Shown piece by piece: positions 37,525 through 45,869 of a stretch of 64,000 nt of DNA. Under the pieces are notes generated by a model, which searched no databases, was not told the DNA's origin, and saw nothing but the letters and a program-made list of their open reading frames with translations. The position numbers were made by a program, and so were the translations under genes. Position 1 is the first letter of the stretch. Every line of letters starts with the position of its first letter. The DNA comes from RPQJ01 sp963793675 (GTDB taxonomy: Bacteria; Pseudomonadota; Gammaproteobacteria; Steroidobacterales; Steroidobacteraceae). The stretch spans positions 310,001 through 374,000 of the forward strand of contig CAWCBA010000002.1 of the NCBI GenBank assembly GCA_963793675.1, read 5' to 3'.

Positions 37525-38330
37525 TCACCTTCTTCTTCGGGCTCGGGCGCCGGTCCGGCCAGGGCTTCTTCCTCACGACGGATCATCTCGCCGGCGAGCG
37601 CGAGGTACGCGAGTGCACCGCGCGAGTCCTTGTCGTGGAACAGCACCGCCTTGCCGAAGCTCGGCGCTTCCGCGAGCCGCACGTTGCGCGGGATCACGGT
37701 GCGGAACACCTTGTCGCCGAAGTGCATCAGGAGCTGGCCCGACACCTCGTTCGAGAGGTTGTTCCGCGGGTCGTACATCGTGCGCAGGATGCCTTCGAGC
37801 TCGAGGTCGGAATTCACGCTGGCGCGGATCTGCTCGACCGTGTTCATCAGCGCCGAGAGTCCCTCGAGCGCGTAGTACTCGCACTGCATCGGAACCAGCA
37901 CGCTGTCGGCCGCGACGAGCGCGTTGAGCGTCAGCAGGTTCAGCGCCGGCGGGCAATCGATGATGATGACGTCGAAACTGTCGCGGACCGGCTTCAGCGC
38001 GTTCCTGAGCCTCACCTCGCGGCCGATCATGCTCATCAGCTGCACTTCCGCGGCGACCAGGTCCTGGTTGCCGGGCAGCAGCGTGAAGTTGCCGGGATCG
38101 ACGGGCACCAGCGCAGCCGCCAGGTCGCACTCGCCGAGCAGCACGTCGGTCATCGAGCGCTCGAGGTTGTTCTTGTCGACGCCGCAGCCCATCGTGGCGT
38201 TGCCCTGCGGATCGCAATCGATGAGCAGCACCTTGCGCTGCGTGGCGGCGAGCGACGCGGCCAGGTTGACGGCGGTCGTCGTCTTGCCGACCCCGCCCTT
38301 CTGGTTCGCGACTGCGATCACACGTTTCAT
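37525..38330 (-). CDS. parA: chromosome partitioning ATPase ParA, C-terminal end uncertain
   Basis: The protein starts MKRVIAVANQKGGVGKTTTA, with the deviant Walker A (KGGVGKTT). DCDPQGN, IIIDCPPALNLLTLNAL and PMQCEYYALEGLSALM are standard ParA/Soj motifs. After residue ~268 (EEALAGPAPEPEEEG) the frame stays open to 37071, running antisense across a REP-like hairpin and the PagL-like gene, which is not native. A TGA one frame over at 37525-37527 is the likely true end, giving the usual ~265 residues, so a single-base break lies near 37530. ParA moves ParB-bound origin DNA. Its start is 24 bases after the rsmG stop. Confidence 0.88.
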
Positions 38331-38354
38331 GGCAGGCCCAAGGATACAGGGGAA

Positions 38355-38981
38355 TCAGGTTTTTTCGTGGGAGTGGGCGAGTTCGACGAGGTGGCGCTCC
38401 TCTTCGAGGCCCGGCACGTGCAGCCGGTGGACGGCCACGACCTTCCAGCCGCTGAGCTTCTTCGACAGTTCGTCCTCGGGGTACCGTCCCTTCATCGCGA
38501 GCAGCCTGCCGCCGCCCGCCACGAGTCCGCCTGCATTCCTGACCAGCTCCGCCAGGGGACCGACGGCTCGTGCGATGACCGTGTCGAAGCGATCCATCGG
38601 CCGGTAGTCTTCAGCTCGCGCCTGCACGACTTCGACGTTGTCCAGCTGGAGAGTCTCGCGCACACATTCGAGGAAGCGGCACTTCTTGCCGACCGATTCG
38701 ACGAGAACGAAATGCACGCCGGGTACGACGATGGCGAGCGGAATGCCGGGGAAGCCGGCGCCGCTGCCGATGTCGGCGACGCGCGTGCCGCGCAGCCACG
38801 GCACCATCGTCAGGCTGTCGAGAATGTGTTTCGTGATCTGCGCCGGCCGCTCGCGGATGGCCGTGAGGTTCATGCGCGTGTTCCAGTCGTCGAGCAGGTC
38901 GAGGTGCGCGATCAGTTTCGCGCACTGCGCCGGGTCGAGTTCGATGCCGAGGCCACGAGCCCCTTCGATGAGGTCTGTCAT
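38355..38981 (-). CDS. rsmG: 16S rRNA (guanine527-N7)-methyltransferase
   Basis: 208 residues starting MTDLIEGARGLGIELD; an in-frame GTG at 38996 would add five residues. SAM motif I reads VADIGSGAGFPGIPLAI (about 75) and motif II FVLVESVGKKCRFL (about 95), matching RsmG/GidB exactly. DTVIARAVGPLAELV (about 140) is another family segment. It methylates G527 of 16S rRNA. It is the usual partner of mnmG, but here 22 kb separates the two, an inserted block. It precedes parA by 24 bases. Confidence 0.93.
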   Translation of the reverse strand: MTDLIEGARGLGIELDPAQCAKLIAHLDLLDDWNTRMNLTAIRERPAQITKHILDSLTMVPWLRGTRVADIGSGAGFPGIPLAIVVPGVHFVLVESVGKKCRFLECVRETLQLDNVEVVQARAEDYRPMDRFDTVIARAVGPLAELVRNAGGLVAGGGRLLAMKGRYPEDELSKKLSGWKVVAVHRLHVPGLEEERHLVELAHSHEKT

Positions 38982-39012
38982 CGGCGCAGGATACACCGGA
39001 CCCTCACCCCAG

Positions 39013-39038
39013 CCCTCTCCCGCCGCGGCGGGAGAGGG
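39013..39038. repeat. perfect 26-base palindrome between the peptidase-permease gene and rsmG
   Basis: CCCTCTCCCGCCG meets its exact complement CGGCGGGAGAGGG with no spacer. It lies just past the stop of the large ABC-peptidase gene. Similar GGGAGAGG palindromes are widespread REP-like elements in proteobacterial genomes. It may also work as a terminator. Confidence 0.6.
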
Positions 39039-39044
39039 GGCGGT

Positions 39045-42000
39045 TCATAGACGGGAGAGGGAGGCCAGCGACTGCGCCTTGGTCGCTTCCTTCACGTTGT
39101 CATCCGCGTTGCGGTCGATCCACTTGTTGAACGGGTCGACACCCGCGAAGTTCGGCTCCTTCTCCGTCACGATCGCCAGCGTCTGTCTGCCGCTGTGGAC
39201 CCGTCGTCGCTCAACGGCGAGCACGCTCGACTTGTCGTAACCCTTGCGACCCGGCTCGATCGTGAACGCGCCCACGTCGAACAATTCGTCGAGCGGCGCC
39301 TCGGTCTCCGTGCCCTTGCCGTCGGCATAGAGCTTGCGTGCGTCGACTTCGAGCGTGACGTCCCAGCGGCCGTCGGTCCGGCGCTTCGCTTTCACGTCAG
39401 TCACCTTGACGTCGTACAGCGTGATCTTTTCGAACAGGTCCGTGATCAGCTGCTGCTGCCCGGGACCGGCCACGGCGCGGAACCGCTTGATGAGGTCCGT
39501 CGGGTTGGCGTACGGCGCGGGCTTGAGTGCGAATTGCGCGATCAGGCCACGCAACGCCTCGTTGACCTTGCCGGCACCGAGCTGGTCCTTGAGCAGGTAC
39601 AGCGCGAGTCCGCCCTTCTGGTAGTAGATGTACGGCTGGTTCTCGACACGCACCAGGGGCAGTTCCTCGAGCACTTCGCTGCCGCGGGAACGCAGGTACT
39701 TGTCCAGCTCGAACTTCAGGAACTTGCGAATCTCCTCCGGCCCGTACATCTGCTCCATCACCATCAGCGCGGAATATTGCGCCAGTGATTCGACGATGAA
39801 TGCGCCACCCTGCTGATCGGAGCTGATCACCTGGTGACCCCACCACTGGTGCCCGACTTCGTGCGCCGTGACGTAGGTGACCATGTCGATCTTCTCGGGA
39901 TCGCGGTAGTCTGCAATGAAGCCGATGCCCTCGGAGAAGGGGATCGTGTTCGCAAACGACTGCGCGAATTTCGCGTAGTCCGGGAACTCGAGGATGCGCA
40001 ACTGGCGGAACTGGAACGGGCTGAAGTGTGCGGTGAAGTAATCGAGCGAAGCCTTCATCGCCGCCTGCATGCGCTGCACGTTATAGCCGTGCGCGCGGTC
40101 GTGGTAGACGGCCAGTTCGACGTCGTGCCACCGGTCCTTCGCCACTTCGTAGCGCGCCGACTGCAGTGAGAAGAAATTGTTGATCGGCGCGTCGCTGCGA
40201 TAGCGGGTCGTGCGGCGGCCGCCGGTCACGGTGTCAGATGCGCGATAACCGGGTGCGATCGCAATCTGGTCGGCCGCGGTGGATACCGTGATGTCGGAGT
40301 TCACCCAGTCGCTGTCGCGCCGCAGCCCGTTGAACCTGCGCGCACTTTCATCCTCGAGCCTGGCCGGGCGCAGTTCCGGCGGCAACCCGTACTTGCGGCG
40401 CTTGGCCCGGTCCTGCAGCAGGCCGTTGCGGTCCATGCCGAGCGTCGGCGCGATCTCCGTGTTGTCCAGGAACGTCCCGTTGTCGACGATGCGATGCTCG
40501 TTGTCCGAATTGCGGAAGCCCCGCTGCTCGCGCAGGGTCTCGAACCTGATCGTGCGTGTCTCGAGCGGCGCCATGGGGCGATCGAAGCGGTAAATCCGGT
40601 AGTCCTGGTCGACGTGCTCGGTCTCGAGCCGCGCTCCTTCCACGTCGAGCTTGGTCATCCGTAGCGGTTTCATCCAGCGCACGTGCACCTGGTCGAGCGG
40701 TTTGCCAGTGCGGTTCTGGATCACGTAACTGCCGCGAGTCACCGCGCGCGGCTCGTCGGGATAGAGGTCCACCGCAAGCACCACGTCGGTGATGCGCGGC
40801 TGCGGCACGGCCTCGTAGCCGATCAGGGCCTTTTCATAGTCGGCCTGCTCGCGCTCGCGGCTCAGCTTCGTCGTGTAGTCGTTCAGGACGTTGGTGTTGT
40901 AGTAGATCCAGCCGCCGAGGAAGCCCATGGCCACGACCGCCGCCGCGGCGACGATGCCCGGCGTCCCCCTGAGCCTGCGCGGCAGGTGCGCGAGCCGGGT
41001 CCTGAGCGGTGCGCCAGTGCCGCGACGCCAGAGTGCGTAGGCCAGCACGGCGAGCAGGACGGCCGCGGCAGACCAGTAGGCCTGGAACCACCAGGCGAAG
41101 CGGCCGAAGTCGCCCTGCCCGTTCATGTCGGAGAGCGGCGTGGCAGGCGTGCCGGCGTACTGATACAGGTTGTGCTCGAAGCCGAGCCGATCGAGCGTGA
41201 TCTGCGCGACCACGAACAGCAGCATCAGCATCCAGCCGAGGGTCTTGTGCGGAACCACCGTCTGCATGAGGATTGCGAGCACCGCGAACAGCACTGCGGT
41301 GACCGTCGTCGGCAGCATGTACCAGGCAAGGTACTTGGACGCCTCGAAGTCGAAATAGCCCTTCAGCGCCTGCACGGCAATCGCTGCGAGCACGCTCACC
41401 GCAAGGGTCGAGAAGAGCACGATCGAAATGGCCAGGATCTTCGGCACGACGAAGGCCCAGTCAGGCGCGGGCGTCGAGTCGACGATCTCGTGCATGCGCC
41501 GGTCGCGATCGCGCCAGACCAGTTCGCCAGCGTAGTAGATCGCGATGATCAGCGGGATGATCGTGAACGCGCCCTGCAGCGCTTCGATCATCACCCGCGT
41601 GACCGGATGGATCGTGTTGCCGTAGAACTCGTCTGCATACCAGAGCGACCCGAGCGCGTTCACGAAGCCGATGCCGAGCAGCACGATGAAAGCCGGGCTG
41701 CGGATGGCCGCGGCGATGTCGAATTTCGCGAGCGCCCAGAGCGGGCTCCAGCCCGCATCCCTGTCGGGTTCAGCCTGCGCGGCTGGCGCAGCGGCAGTAC
41801 CGGGTTTAGCCGGCGACTGCTCGTCGTCGACCTTGTCCGGCGCTTTGCCGGCCGCGATCCGACTGCCTCTTGCAGCGCGCGAATAGATCGCCCAGGCCAG
41901 TCCGAGCAGCGCGAACGCGACCCCCACCCACAACGCGCGGTTCCACAGGATGTAGCCCGTGAAGCCGGGAATCTGCGTGTTGCGCTCGGTTGCCGTCCAG

Positions 42001-42662
42001 TAGCGCGTGGCCTGGTCGTAGGCGCCGAGTCCGAACGGGTCGATCAGCGCCACGGTATTGATGAATTCGGGCCGCGATAGAAAGCCCATCGCCACGAGGT
42101 AGAGCACGAGAAACGCAATGACGCCGACGTACGTCCACATCATGGAGCGAGTCGCCGTCGCAATCGCAAAGAAGCCCGCGCCAGTGACGAACAGGGTCGG
42201 CACGCAGAGCAGGAGGTACACGAAGGCGTAGTGGCCGGGATTGAACGGGCCGAGGACCTCGGGATCGAGCCACGGCATCGCGGCGCCGATGATCATGCCG
42301 AGGGGCGCGCTCAGGAACAGCAGGCAGCCCGCGAGGAATGCGCCCGTGAAGCGGCCGAAAAGGTAGTCGAAGCGTGACAGGCGCGTGGAATGGATGATCG
42401 GCCCGAAGCCGGTCTCGTCGTCACGCACCACGACGTTGGCCACGAACGCCGTCAGGATGAAGACCGAAAACACGGTCATGACCATCAGCGTCTGCGCAAT
42501 GGCGAAGGGCGAATTCTTCCAGACGTTGCCGCCGGATCCGATCTGCACGTTGTCGGACGCGACGGCGCCGAACGTGAGCAGCAGGAAGATGGCGAAGGTC
42601 ACCCAGAACGCGGGGGACTTGAGCTGGTAGCGCAGCTCGAACGCGGCGACGGATCTGAACAT
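39045..42662 (-). CDS. ABC-2-type permease fused to an M1-family zinc aminopeptidase domain
   Basis: 1205 residues, intact. Residues 1 to about 580 hold around twelve hydrophobic segments in two sets (MFRSVAAFELRYQLKSPAF start; SPAFIVLLGIGFVNALGSL about 320), the ABC-2 permease fold. A soluble part follows with the gluzincin motif HEVGHQWWGH (about 932) and a third zinc ligand Glu in FIVESLAQYSAL. This is the known but little-studied ABC permease/M1 aminopeptidase family. The ATPase gene lies ten bases upstream, so they form one transporter. Substrate is unknown; peptide export coupled to trimming is one idea. Cytoplasmic or periplasmic location of the peptidase depends on topology not resolved here. 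Confidence 0.8.
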   Translation of the reverse strand: MFRSVAAFELRYQLKSPAFWVTFAIFLLLTFGAVASDNVQIGSGGNVWKNSPFAIAQTLMVMTVFSVFILTAFVANVVVRDDETGFGPIIHSTRLSRFDYLFGRFTGAFLAGCLLFLSAPLGMIIGAAMPWLDPEVLGPFNPGHYAFVYLLLCVPTLFVTGAGFFAIATATRSMMWTYVGVIAFLVLYLVAMGFLSRPEFINTVALIDPFGLGAYDQATRYWTATERNTQIPGFTGYILWNRALWVGVAFALLGLAWAIYSRAARGSRIAAGKAPDKVDDEQSPAKPGTAAAPAAQAEPDRDAGWSPLWALAKFDIAAAIRSPAFIVLLGIGFVNALGSLWYADEFYGNTIHPVTRVMIEALQGAFTIIPLIIAIYYAGELVWRDRDRRMHEIVDSTPAPDWAFVVPKILAISIVLFSTLAVSVLAAIAVQALKGYFDFEASKYLAWYMLPTTVTAVLFAVLAILMQTVVPHKTLGWMLMLLFVVAQITLDRLGFEHNLYQYAGTPATPLSDMNGQGDFGRFAWWFQAYWSAAAVLLAVLAYALWRRGTGAPLRTRLAHLPRRLRGTPGIVAAAAVVAMGFLGGWIYYNTNVLNDYTTKLSREREQADYEKALIGYEAVPQPRITDVVLAVDLYPDEPRAVTRGSYVIQNRTGKPLDQVHVRWMKPLRMTKLDVEGARLETEHVDQDYRIYRFDRPMAPLETRTIRFETLREQRGFRNSDNEHRIVDNGTFLDNTEIAPTLGMDRNGLLQDRAKRRKYGLPPELRPARLEDESARRFNGLRRDSDWVNSDITVSTAADQIAIAPGYRASDTVTGGRRTTRYRSDAPINNFFSLQSARYEVAKDRWHDVELAVYHDRAHGYNVQRMQAAMKASLDYFTAHFSPFQFRQLRILEFPDYAKFAQSFANTIPFSEGIGFIADYRDPEKIDMVTYVTAHEVGHQWWGHQVISSDQQGGAFIVESLAQYSALMVMEQMYGPEEIRKFLKFELDKYLRSRGSEVLEELPLVRVENQPYIYYQKGGLALYLLKDQLGAGKVNEALRGLIAQFALKPAPYANPTDLIKRFRAVAGPGQQQLITDLFEKITLYDVKVTDVKAKRRTDGRWDVTLEVDARKLYADGKGTETEAPLDELFDVGAFTIEPGRKGYDKSSVLAVERRRVHSGRQTLAIVTEKEPNFAGVDPFNKWIDRNADDNVKEATKAQSLASLSRL

Positions 42663-42671
42663 CGCCTGGCC

Positions 42672-43553
42672 TCAGGCGGCCTGGCGGCGCATGCCGGCCA
42701 GGGTCGAGAAGTAGACGTCCTCGAGCCCGCCCTGCACGGATGCGAAGCCGGTGCCGGGATTCGCGTCGGCCAGCACGTGGATGACGGTGCGTCCGCCGAA
42801 GAGGCGCGTGGCGATCACGTCGTAATCGCGTCGATGCGCGTCGAGTTCGTTCCTGGCGATGGTCTTGCGCCAGACCCGGTCCGCCATCGAAGCGATCAGC
42901 TGCAGCGGTGCGCCGGTCTTGACGATGCGGCCATTGGCGATGATCGCCATGTTCGGGCAGAGGTCGGCGACGTCCTCGACGATGTGCGTCGACAGGATCA
43001 CGACCACGTTTTCGCCGATCTCGGCCAGCAGGTTCAGGAAGCGGTTGCGTTCTTCAGGGTCGAGGCCGGCGGTCGGCTCGTCGACGATGATCAGCTGCGG
43101 TTGGCCGAGCAGTGCCTGCGCGATGCCAAACCGCTGGCGCATGCCGCCGGAAAACCCAGCGAGCGCCTTCTTGCGCACGTCCCACAGGTTCACCTGCTGC
43201 AGCAGGGCGTCGACGGTTTCACGGCGTTCCCTGCGGTTGGCAAATCCCTTGAGCACCGCGAGGTGATCGAGCATGTCGACAGCGGTGACACGCGGATACA
43301 CCCCGAAGTCCTGCGGCAGGTAACCAAGCGTACGGCGCAGCGCATCGGGGTTCGCAAGCACGTCGATGTCGCCGAAGCGGATCGCGCCCGCGGTCGGAAT
43401 CTGCAGCGTCGCGATGCAGCGCATCAGCGAGGATTTGCCTGCACCGTTGGGACCCAGCAGGCCGAACATCCCGCGCGGGATCTGCAGCGTGACGCCGTCG
43501 ACTGCGCGCGTGCCGTTCGGGTAGACGTGGGTCAGGTTGTCGATGCGAAGCAT
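42672..43553 (-). CDS. ABC transporter ATP-binding protein, partner of the permease-peptidase
   Basis: 293 residues from ATG at 43553, which has a GGAGG ribosome site 8 bases upstream. LGPNGAGKSSLMRC (about 37) is Walker A, FSGGMRQRFG the ABC signature, and LIIVDEPTAGLDPEE Walker B with the catalytic Glu. HIVEDVAD is the H-loop region. The C-terminal ~70 residues are an extra domain common in ABC-2 exporters. It energises the permease encoded ten bases downstream. A promoter and a short operator-like palindrome lie upstream (43602-43635). The frame is intact. Confidence 0.9.
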   Translation of the reverse strand: MLRIDNLTHVYPNGTRAVDGVTLQIPRGMFGLLGPNGAGKSSLMRCIATLQIPTAGAIRFGDIDVLANPDALRRTLGYLPQDFGVYPRVTAVDMLDHLAVLKGFANRRERRETVDALLQQVNLWDVRKKALAGFSGGMRQRFGIAQALLGQPQLIIVDEPTAGLDPEERNRFLNLLAEIGENVVVILSTHIVEDVADLCPNMAIIANGRIVKTGAPLQLIASMADRVWRKTIARNELDAHRRDYDVIATRLFGGRTVIHVLADANPGTGFASVQGGLEDVYFSTLAGMRRQAA

Positions 43554-43601
43554 GGTGTATCCCTCCGGGACCGCGTCTAAGCCGGTCATTGATTGAGGGC
43601 A

Positions 43602-43635
43602 TGCTATGAGGAATGTGGTGTTGTAGTCAACTACA
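43602..43635 (-). promoter_or_regulatory. promoter with overlapping TGTAGT-ACTACA palindrome for the ABC operon
   Basis: Read on the minus strand, TTGACT (43630-43625), a 17-base spacer and ATAGCA (43607-43602) make a fair sigma-70 promoter. The -35 element sits inside the palindrome TGTAGT-tg-ACTACA, so a repressor bound there would block it. GntR/YtrA-type repressors often control such ABC exporters, but none is encoded next to it. Confidence 0.45.
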
Positions 43636-43712
43636 TCACTACTTCAGGCGGGACGACCTGCATCGAAGCAGCGGTCATGGTCGCAGCCGGGACGCCCCCG
43701 CCGGGCCAGCCC

Positions 43713-44684
43713 TCAGTTGCGGACCGTCATCGACACCAACTCATTGACTGGCAAGGCTTCGAGCCTGGCCCGGTCTGCGAACATGGCAGCGAGCTTGCCG
43801 GCCTGCACCGCCGGGAAGTGGGTGGCCACACAACCGGTAAACTGGTCGCGGATACGTCTTGCAGCGTCCGGTGTGGCCGCAAGAGCCTGCCAGGTTTGGT
43901 CGAGCCCGGCCACCACGGCAGGCTGCCTGGTGGCCTCCTCACCCGGCGACGAAGGTGCCCGGGGTGCTGTCTGCCCAGCCAGCGCGATGAGTGCGAGACG
44001 GACTCCGCGGCTGGTGGCGTCGCCGATTCGCCAGTGCCCATGCCCGTCGCGGCTGGGCACGATGCCCGGGTGCCCGGTGGCATGCGTTTCACTGCGTGCG
44101 ATTGCGACCGCGGCGGCAACCTGATCCCGCCCGCCACCCAGCAGCGACGCCGCGGTGGCAGCAGACGCGATTCGCGTCAGTGCGCACCGCGCCGCGGCGC
44201 TTGCGCTCCCGTGGCTGTCCCCGGTCGTGGATACGTGCTCGTGGACCGACCGGGCCCATTCGAGCGACGCGAGCTCATGCGCGTGGATCAAGGTGCCGAA
44301 CAGGTCGCGCACCGTCGGCGGCTGCGCGCCCTCGGCGATCGCTTTGCGCGCGCAGTAATCTGCCACGGCGAGAATCGCACCAAGATTGTCCGAGAGGTCG
44401 CCGGCCGCCGTTCTCAGCGCCGGGTCGTTCGCCTGCAGCCAGCTGACCATCGTCCCGATGTTGAAAGCCGCCTGCACGGGATCGAGCTGATACGACGTGC
44501 CGGGCACGCGTGCGCCAAAGGCCATCGTCGCGCCGGGCACGAGCGAACCGAGCAGCTTCGTGCACGCAGGATCCTGCAGCGCCTTGAACGCACACGCCAG
44601 CGAGTCCATGACCGCCAGGAATGCGGCCTCATACGCCGCGTCCGGGAAGGCACGCGACGCGTGACCGTGCGCGGCGACGTTCAT
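43713..44684 (-). CDS. shortened PrpD-like (MmgE/PrpD family) protein of the methylcitrate operon
   Basis: 323 residues against about 480 for PrpD. The ATG at 44684 overlaps the prpF stop (TGATG). The N-terminal helical domain is clear: FGARVPGTSYQLDPVQAAF and SDNLGAILAVADYCARKAIA match PrpD well, as does GDATSRGVRLALIA. The next ~150 residues of PrpD, the second domain, are missing, but the extreme C-terminus (RLEALPVNEL) is still recognisable. So this is an internal deletion rather than a truncation, with an intact frame. PrpD hydrates methylaconitate or dehydrates methylcitrate; since AcnD and PrpF are present, catalytic PrpD would be redundant. It may be a non-catalytic or altered remnant. 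Confidence 0.6.
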   Translation of the reverse strand: MNVAAHGHASRAFPDAAYEAAFLAVMDSLACAFKALQDPACTKLLGSLVPGATMAFGARVPGTSYQLDPVQAAFNIGTMVSWLQANDPALRTAAGDLSDNLGAILAVADYCARKAIAEGAQPPTVRDLFGTLIHAHELASLEWARSVHEHVSTTGDSHGSASAAARCALTRIASAATAASLLGGGRDQVAAAVAIARSETHATGHPGIVPSRDGHGHWRIGDATSRGVRLALIALAGQTAPRAPSSPGEEATRQPAVVAGLDQTWQALAATPDAARRIRDQFTGCVATHFPAVQAGKLAAMFADRARLEALPVNELVSMTVRN

Positions 44685-45869
44685 CAGGGCGCGGGGACTC
44701 GCACGCGACCTTCCATCAGCACCCGCGCGCTGCGGCTCATGATCGCCCTGGTCACGGTCCATTCACCGTCGACCCGGGCGGCTTCGGCTCCGACGCGCAA
44801 GGTGCCGGACGGGTGGCCGAAGCGAACCGCCTGCGGTGCGCCCCCGCCGGCCGCGAGGTTCACCAGCGTGCCCGGAATCGCAGCAGCCGCGCCGATCGCG
44901 ACGGCCGCGGTGCCCATCATCGCGTGATGGAGCTTGCCCATCGACAACGCCCGCACCAGCAGGTCGATGTCCGCGGCGTCAATGCGCTTGCCACTCGATG
45001 CCGTGTAATCCGCCGGCCGGGCGACGAACGCGACCTTCGGCGTGTGCTGGCGCCTGGCCGCTTCGTCGAGCTGCTTGATCAGACCCATGCGCATTGCACC
45101 GTGGGCACGAATGGTCTCGAACATGGCGAGAGCCTTGGCATCGCCGTTGATCGCGTCCTGCAGTTCGGTGCCGGTGTAGCCGATCGCCTCGGCGTTCACG
45201 AAGATCGTCGGGATGCCGGCGTTGATCATCGTGGCCTTGATCGTGCCGACGCCCGGCACCTCGAGGTCGTCGACGAGATTGCCGGTCGGGAACATCGCGC
45301 CGCCCGCGCCCTCTTCGTCCGCGGCCGGGTCCAGGAATTCGAGCTGCACTTCGGCTGCGGGGAACGTGACGCCGTCGAGTTCGAAGTCGCCCGTCTCCTG
45401 CACCGCGCCGTTCGTGACCGGCACGTGCGCAACGATGGTCTTGCCGATGTTGGCCTGCCAGATGCGCACGATCGCAACGCCGTCCTGCGGGATGCGATTC
45501 GCAGCGACGAGGCCGTTGCTGATCGCGAAGGGTCCGACCGCGGCCGACAGGTTGCCGCAGTTGCCACTCCAGTCGACGAACGGCCGGTCGATCGACGACC
45601 TGGCCGAACAGGTAGTCGACGTCGTGGTCGGGCCGCGCGCTCTGCGCCACGATGACCGTCTTGCTGGTGCTCGAGGTCGCGCCACCCATGCCGTCGATCT
45701 GCTTGCCGTAGGGGTCGGGGCTGCCGATCACGCGCAGCAGCAGAGCGTCTCGCACTGCGCCGGGCACTTGTGCAGCGACGGGCAGGTCCTGCAGGCGGAA
45801 GAACACGCCCTTGCTGGTGCCGCCACGCATGTAGGTGGCCGGAATGCCGATCTGCGGTGCGTGCATCAC
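44684..45869 (-). CDS. prpF: 2-methylaconitate cis-trans isomerase, one frame break
   Basis: About 394 residues. It starts MMHAPQIGIPATYMRGGTSK, where the RGGTSKG motif is the PrpF active-site Lys region. QIDGMGGATSSTSK also matches. Near 45600 one extra G in GTC(G)TCGATC breaks the frame, which resumes at SIDRPFVDWSGNCGNLSAA and runs to the TGA at 44684. PrpF isomerises the trans-2-methylaconitate made by AcnD so that a hydratase can continue the methylcitrate cycle. It overlaps the ends of acnD (ATGATG) and the PrpD-like gene, so the three are translationally coupled. Confidence 0.88.

Noticed and set aside
40683..42080. 465-codon plus-strand frame opposite the ABC-peptidase gene
   Set aside because: Opposite a coherent multi-domain protein and without a start context.
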